The position numbers and the translations under genes are program-made. The notes under the pieces were generated by a model. It saw nothing but the letters and a program-made list of their open reading frames with translations, made no database searches and had not been told where the DNA came from. Positions 23,735 through 26,432 of a stretch of DNA of 26,432 bases are shown one piece after another (position 1 is the stretch's first letter; each line of letters starts with the position of its first letter). This DNA is from an uncultured Prevotella sp. (GTDB lineage Bacteria > Bacteroidota > Bacteroidia > Bacteroidales > Bacteroidaceae). Location of the stretch: the NCBI GenBank assembly GCA_905211345.1, contig CAJMAO010000013.1:1-26432 (forward strand). Reading direction: 5' to 3'.

Positions 23735-24247
23735 ATGAACAAGAATAGAGAACAACGGCGTAAGGAACAGATAGCTGTAAAGACGAAAAACGAGTCGTTC
23801 AGGTTTCAGGTTAGGTGGAACAGGGACAAGCGTGCGCCTGAGATTGCCGATGACGATGTCGTGGCCAACGCGGAGATTAACGCAATATGCGAGAAAGATT
23901 TGTCGGAAGGATTGCTGGCGTTAGCTGAAGTCTTGGACGGCGTGCGCAATGAACTCGGATATGAGCATGAGGCTGGCAGGTGTACGCTGGACGGTTCGGC
24001 AGTGGCTTACATCCTTGGAATCACAACGGTGAAGCCTGCCGATGCGCAAAGTGGAAACTCTCCGTTGGCCGACGCAGGAAAGATAAATGTTCCGCTTCAG
24101 GTTGACGTTTATTACGACAACGAGTGCCGCAACAAGGTAGTTGACTGGGTGAAGGAACGGTATAAGGACATGACGGCGAGGCTTGGGCAGCCGGCTTTGA
24201 AACTGCATAACGTTGTGGTTGTGTTTAAAAGGGTGGTGAAGTCCTGA
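23735..24247 (+). CDS. Uncharacterised protein (170 residues) with a possible DNA polymerase III alpha-like patch
   Basis: I do not recognise the family. The N-terminus is very basic (MNKNREQRRKEQ), then an acidic helical stretch. Residues 81-101 (GRCTLDGSAVAYILGITTVK then P) resemble the GRGSxAGSLVAYxLxITxxxP segment of DnaE. The next landmarks, Pro120 and VDVYYDNECRNKVVDWVKER (123-142), recall the PDxDxDF...ERR..VI..V stretch that follows in the polymerase palm, with the same 19-residue distance between the two prolines. If homologous it is catalytically dead: only one acidic residue (Asp124) is left at the DxD site and the GRGS loop is changed. This may be chance. The gene precedes the RNase J-like gene by 35 bases. 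A hairpin (24238-24257) covers the stop codon. Confidence 0.65.
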   Translation: MNKNREQRRKEQIAVKTKNESFRFQVRWNRDKRAPEIADDDVVANAEINAICEKDLSEGLLALAEVLDGVRNELGYEHEAGRCTLDGSAVAYILGITTVKPADAQSGNSPLADAGKINVPLQVDVYYDNECRNKVVDWVKERYKDMTARLGQPALKLHNVVVVFKRVVKS

Positions 24248-24257
24248 CCGGGACTTC
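24238..24257 (+). terminator. Weak hairpin over a stop codon, possible attenuator
   Basis: GAAGTCC (24238-24244) pairs with GGACTTC (24251-24257) around the loop TGACCG, which contains the stop codon of the upstream gene. ATTCTTTT follows. It is short for a terminator and the next gene starts 25 bases later, so partial attenuation within an operon is as likely. Confidence 0.4.
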
Positions 24258-24282
24258 ATTCTTTTCAGATAAATTTGTTCGT

Positions 24283-25554
24283 ATGGAAATAACAATCCAC
24301 CGTGGCGCAAACCAGATAGGCGGTTGCATTACCGAAATATCTACTGATGGTTGCAGGATGTTCATCGACATTGGCAGCAATTTGCCGGGTGTTGGCAAGA
24401 GTGAGTTTTCCAAAGAACAGGTTGAGGCTTTGACATCGGACGCAGATGCGATATTTTACACACATTACCACGGCGACCACGTAGGGCTTCACCCTTTAGT
24501 TCCGAAAGACGTGCCCCAGTATATAGGTGGAGGGGCAAAGGAGGTTATGCTGCTTAAATACAAGGCTTTACGCCAACCTGAAAACTATGCTCTTGTCAGT
24601 AAGATGTCCGTCTATTCGCCTTCGCGGGGCATCGACGTAGGCGGTAAGGGGCTTATTACGGTGACGCCGTATTTTGTTGACCATTCGGCCTTTGACGCTT
24701 ATATGTTCAAGATAGAATGTGAGGGCAGGACGATTTTACACACTGGTGATTTTAGGCGTCACGGTTATTTAGGTAAAGCTTTGTTGCGTATGCTCCGTGC
24801 GTATGTTGGCAATGTAGACGTGCTGATTATCGAGGGCACGATGCTTGGGCGCAGGCAAGAGCGTGTGATATCTGAAAATGATATTAAAAACAACGTCGTA
24901 AGGCTGCTGAAAGACCATAAGTACGTGTTCGCCTTGTGTTCGTCTACCGACATGGAGAGGCTTGCCTCTTTTTATGCTGCCTGCAAACGGACGGGCCGCG
25001 ATTTTGTTGTTGACGATTATCAGAAAAGCGTTCTCGACGTGTTCACGGAGTATGCTGGCTGCAAGTCTGGGCTGTTTAATTTTGACAGAGTGTTCCGTTT
25101 GCTTAATCCTCGAACAGAAAACGTAAGGCGCAGGCTGGCCGACAGAGGTTTTCTGATGCCTGTCCGTATGTCGGGCGGCCGTATGGTGAAAAAGATGATG
25201 GGCATATATGCCGACGAGCCGGCTTGGCTTATATACTCCATGTGGGGCGGGTATGCCGACGCGGGCAAACCGTATTCGGTAAAAGAAGTAATTGAATTGA
25301 GGCAACTTTTCGGCAACCATATAGCCGATGGGACGCGCGACGGTTTTCATACCAGCGGTCATGCTGATATTGATACTTTACTTGACGTATGCCGGTCGAC
25401 AATGCCAAAGATAGGTGTTGTGCCCATCCACAAAGACTGCGACGCCGTTTTCAGCGACTTGTCTGACGGCGGTTTGTTTAGGGTTTTCTCGTCGGGTGAA
25501 AACACGGTTGACAACGTTAAAATAACAATCAATGAGGATACTTCATATTTCTGA
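24283..25554 (+). CDS. RNase J-like metallo-beta-lactamase/beta-CASP hydrolase
   Basis: This is a predicted zinc-dependent nuclease or related phosphodiesterase of the beta-CASP group. The metal ligands are visible: THYHGDH (His61, His63, Asp65, His66), His134 in FVDHSAFDAY, Asp155 in ILHTGDFRRHG, and the late PIHKD (His383). The beta-CASP region spans about 190-360, with IIEGTMLG at its entrance and the HTSGHAD motif (356-362) at its exit, as in RNase J. At 423 residues it is shorter than RNase J (about 550) and lacks its C-terminal domain. The FrhB-like or CPSF-type cysteine clusters are absent. RNA is the likeliest substrate, but DNA cannot be excluded. Its end overlaps the metallophosphoesterase gene by 23 bases, so the two are translationally coupled. 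Confidence 0.85.
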   Translation: MEITIHRGANQIGGCITEISTDGCRMFIDIGSNLPGVGKSEFSKEQVEALTSDADAIFYTHYHGDHVGLHPLVPKDVPQYIGGGAKEVMLLKYKALRQPENYALVSKMSVYSPSRGIDVGGKGLITVTPYFVDHSAFDAYMFKIECEGRTILHTGDFRRHGYLGKALLRMLRAYVGNVDVLIIEGTMLGRRQERVISENDIKNNVVRLLKDHKYVFALCSSTDMERLASFYAACKRTGRDFVVDDYQKSVLDVFTEYAGCKSGLFNFDRVFRLLNPRTENVRRRLADRGFLMPVRMSGGRMVKKMMGIYADEPAWLIYSMWGGYADAGKPYSVKEVIELRQLFGNHIADGTRDGFHTSGHADIDTLLDVCRSTMPKIGVVPIHKDCDAVFSDLSDGGLFRVFSSGENTVDNVKITINEDTSYF

Positions 25555-26143
25555 CACACATGGCAGGCACGGCGAACTGCATGATTTGCCCGAAGCTGAC
25601 GTCGTTGTACATTCAGGCGACTTTACTTTCGCAGGCTCGGAGGCCGAGGCGTATGATTTCATGAATTGGTTTTGCGATTTGCCATACCGCCATAAGATAT
25701 TCATTGCAGGCAATCATGACGACTGTATGTATGGCGCGGACGCCGTTGAAGGTCTGCCTTCTGACGTTCATTATCTTTGTAGTTCGTCCGTAATCGTTGA
25801 TGGTCTGACGTTTTACGGTGTGCCTATGTTTATGCAAGATTGCGTAAACGGCTTGTATGACAGGCGTTTGCTTGACATCCCTTGCGGCGTAGACGTACTT
25901 GTAACCCATCAGCCGCCGTTCGGCGTAATGGATTTCTCCGATTACGGTTCAGGCTCTGCTCATCATGGCGATGTCATATTGCGGCGGCGGGTACTTAATA
26001 TAAAGCCGCGTTGCCATTTGTTCGGCCACGAGCACGCTCTTTATGGGTTAGAGGAACATTGTGGGGTAACGTTTTCTAATGCGGCTGTCCTTGATGATGG
26101 TTTCAAGCTTGTCCATGCGCCTAACTTGCTCGTTTTTGATTGA
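25532..26143 (+). CDS. Calcineurin-like metallophosphoesterase
   Basis: This is a small cytosolic di-metal phosphoesterase of 203 residues. All family motifs are present: ISDTHG (Asp8, His10), HSGDFT (Asp30), GNHDD (Asn61, His62), VTHQPPFG (His126) and GHEH (His166, His168). This places it with the short YfcE-like/UPF0046-type enzymes that hydrolyse phosphodiesters or nucleotides. No signal peptide is seen. The ATG at 25532 lies inside the 3' end of the beta-CASP gene. This tight coupling suggests both act on the same nucleic acid, for example end-trimming or removal of a cyclic phosphate, which is inference. A palindrome array begins 68 bases after its stop. Confidence 0.92.
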   Translation: MRILHISDTHGRHGELHDLPEADVVVHSGDFTFAGSEAEAYDFMNWFCDLPYRHKIFIAGNHDDCMYGADAVEGLPSDVHYLCSSSVIVDGLTFYGVPMFMQDCVNGLYDRRLLDIPCGVDVLVTHQPPFGVMDFSDYGSGSAHHGDVILRRRVLNIKPRCHLFGHEHALYGLEEHCGVTFSNAAVLDDGFKLVHAPNLLVFD

Positions 26144-26210
26144 GTTTTTACGGCTGTCTTTTTCTTGTCTTACAACTTATTGAAATCCAGTGTGTTATGT
26201 TGTGCGTTAC

Positions 26211-26291
26211 AAAATGCCGTCTTTTGTCGTCTAAAAGATAGCCTTTTAGGCTGCGAAAGGTCATCTTTTACGTCGTAAAAGCTTGCCTTCT
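26211..26291 (+). repeat. 22-bp-periodic palindrome array D (4 units)
   Basis: The 15-bp units start at 26211, 26233, 26255 and 26277, exactly 22 bp apart. The first (AAAATGCCGTCTTTT) is close to the first unit of array C. The others are more degenerate, ending AAAAGCTTGCCTTCT. No leader is found at the 28-bp offset; a weak TTACAACTT...CCAG candidate lies about 12 bp further upstream (26170-26190). The rest of the window, to 26432, shows no gene that I can support. Confidence 0.85.
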
Positions 26292-26432
26292 GCAATTTTG
26301 GTCGTGGTTTCCGCCGCCGCAATGCTTTGCCCGGTGCGTCTTGTCCGGTGTCCGCCGTGCCCGTTCCTGTCCGTTCCGCCTGCCCCGCCGGCAATATTCC
26401 GCCCTCTTTTCCGTGCCCGGCCGTTGTTTTTC

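Noticed and set aside
24270..24277. TAAATTTG as a promoter of the beta-CASP gene
   Set aside because: It matches TAnnTTTG but ends only 5 bases before the ATG, so the transcript would be leaderless or begin inside the gene. Co-transcription with the upstream gene is simpler.
26292..26432. Gene on the minus strand in the last bases (74-codon frame 26170-26394)
   Set aside because: It runs through the palindrome array, is very rich in Arg, Lys and Gln, and resembles no protein. No start context is visible.

Overview
The window looks like the chromosome of a Bacteroidales bacterium, most likely Prevotella or a close relative. Four things point there: a complete SusC/SusD-type polysaccharide utilisation locus (PUL), surface lipoproteins with acidic residues after the lipidated cysteine, the dihydropteroate synthase/diadenylate cyclase pair typical of the phylum, and many promoters with the Bacteroidetes -7 element TAnnTTTG in place of a sigma70 box.

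Layout. (1) 2-1417: the 3' part of an OPT-family oligopeptide transporter, convergent with gyrB (1531-3504, minus). A perfect 34-bp inverted repeat lies between them. (2) 3795-16048, minus strand: a PUL reading regulator (SusR-like), GH97 alpha-glucosidase, SusC, SusD, SusE-like lipoprotein, GH66 dextranase. The gene set predicts growth on dextran or another alpha-1,6-glucan. The GH66 enzyme cuts the polymer at the cell surface, SusC/D/E bind and import the fragments, periplasmic GH97 releases glucose, and the membrane regulator senses the sugar. SusC carries a one-base frameshift in this sequence. (3) 16231-19574: housekeeping genes: rpsT, tRNA-Glu, recO, folP and cdaA. (4) 19800-21208: a small unknown protein and an OmpA-type lipoprotein. 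(5) 21419-26143: an accessory block, partly AT-richer. It holds a stand-alone FtsZ C-terminal-like protein, an unknown protein, a PD-(D/E)XK nuclease-like protein, an unknown protein with a possible DNA polymerase III alpha-like patch, an RNase J-like beta-CASP metallo-hydrolase and a metallophosphoesterase.

The most striking non-coding feature is a family of four dispersed arrays (3690-3770, 11778-11836, 17582-17662, 26211-26291). Each has 3-4 copies of a 15-bp near-palindrome (consensus RAAAGnnnGYCTTTY) repeated at exactly 22 bp. All four point the same way on the + strand, and three are preceded by a conserved leader at a fixed distance. I do not recognise this as a named element. The second most interesting item is the FtsZ C-domain protein, which lacks the GTPase domain.

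All functional calls come from reading motifs by eye. No database search was possible.
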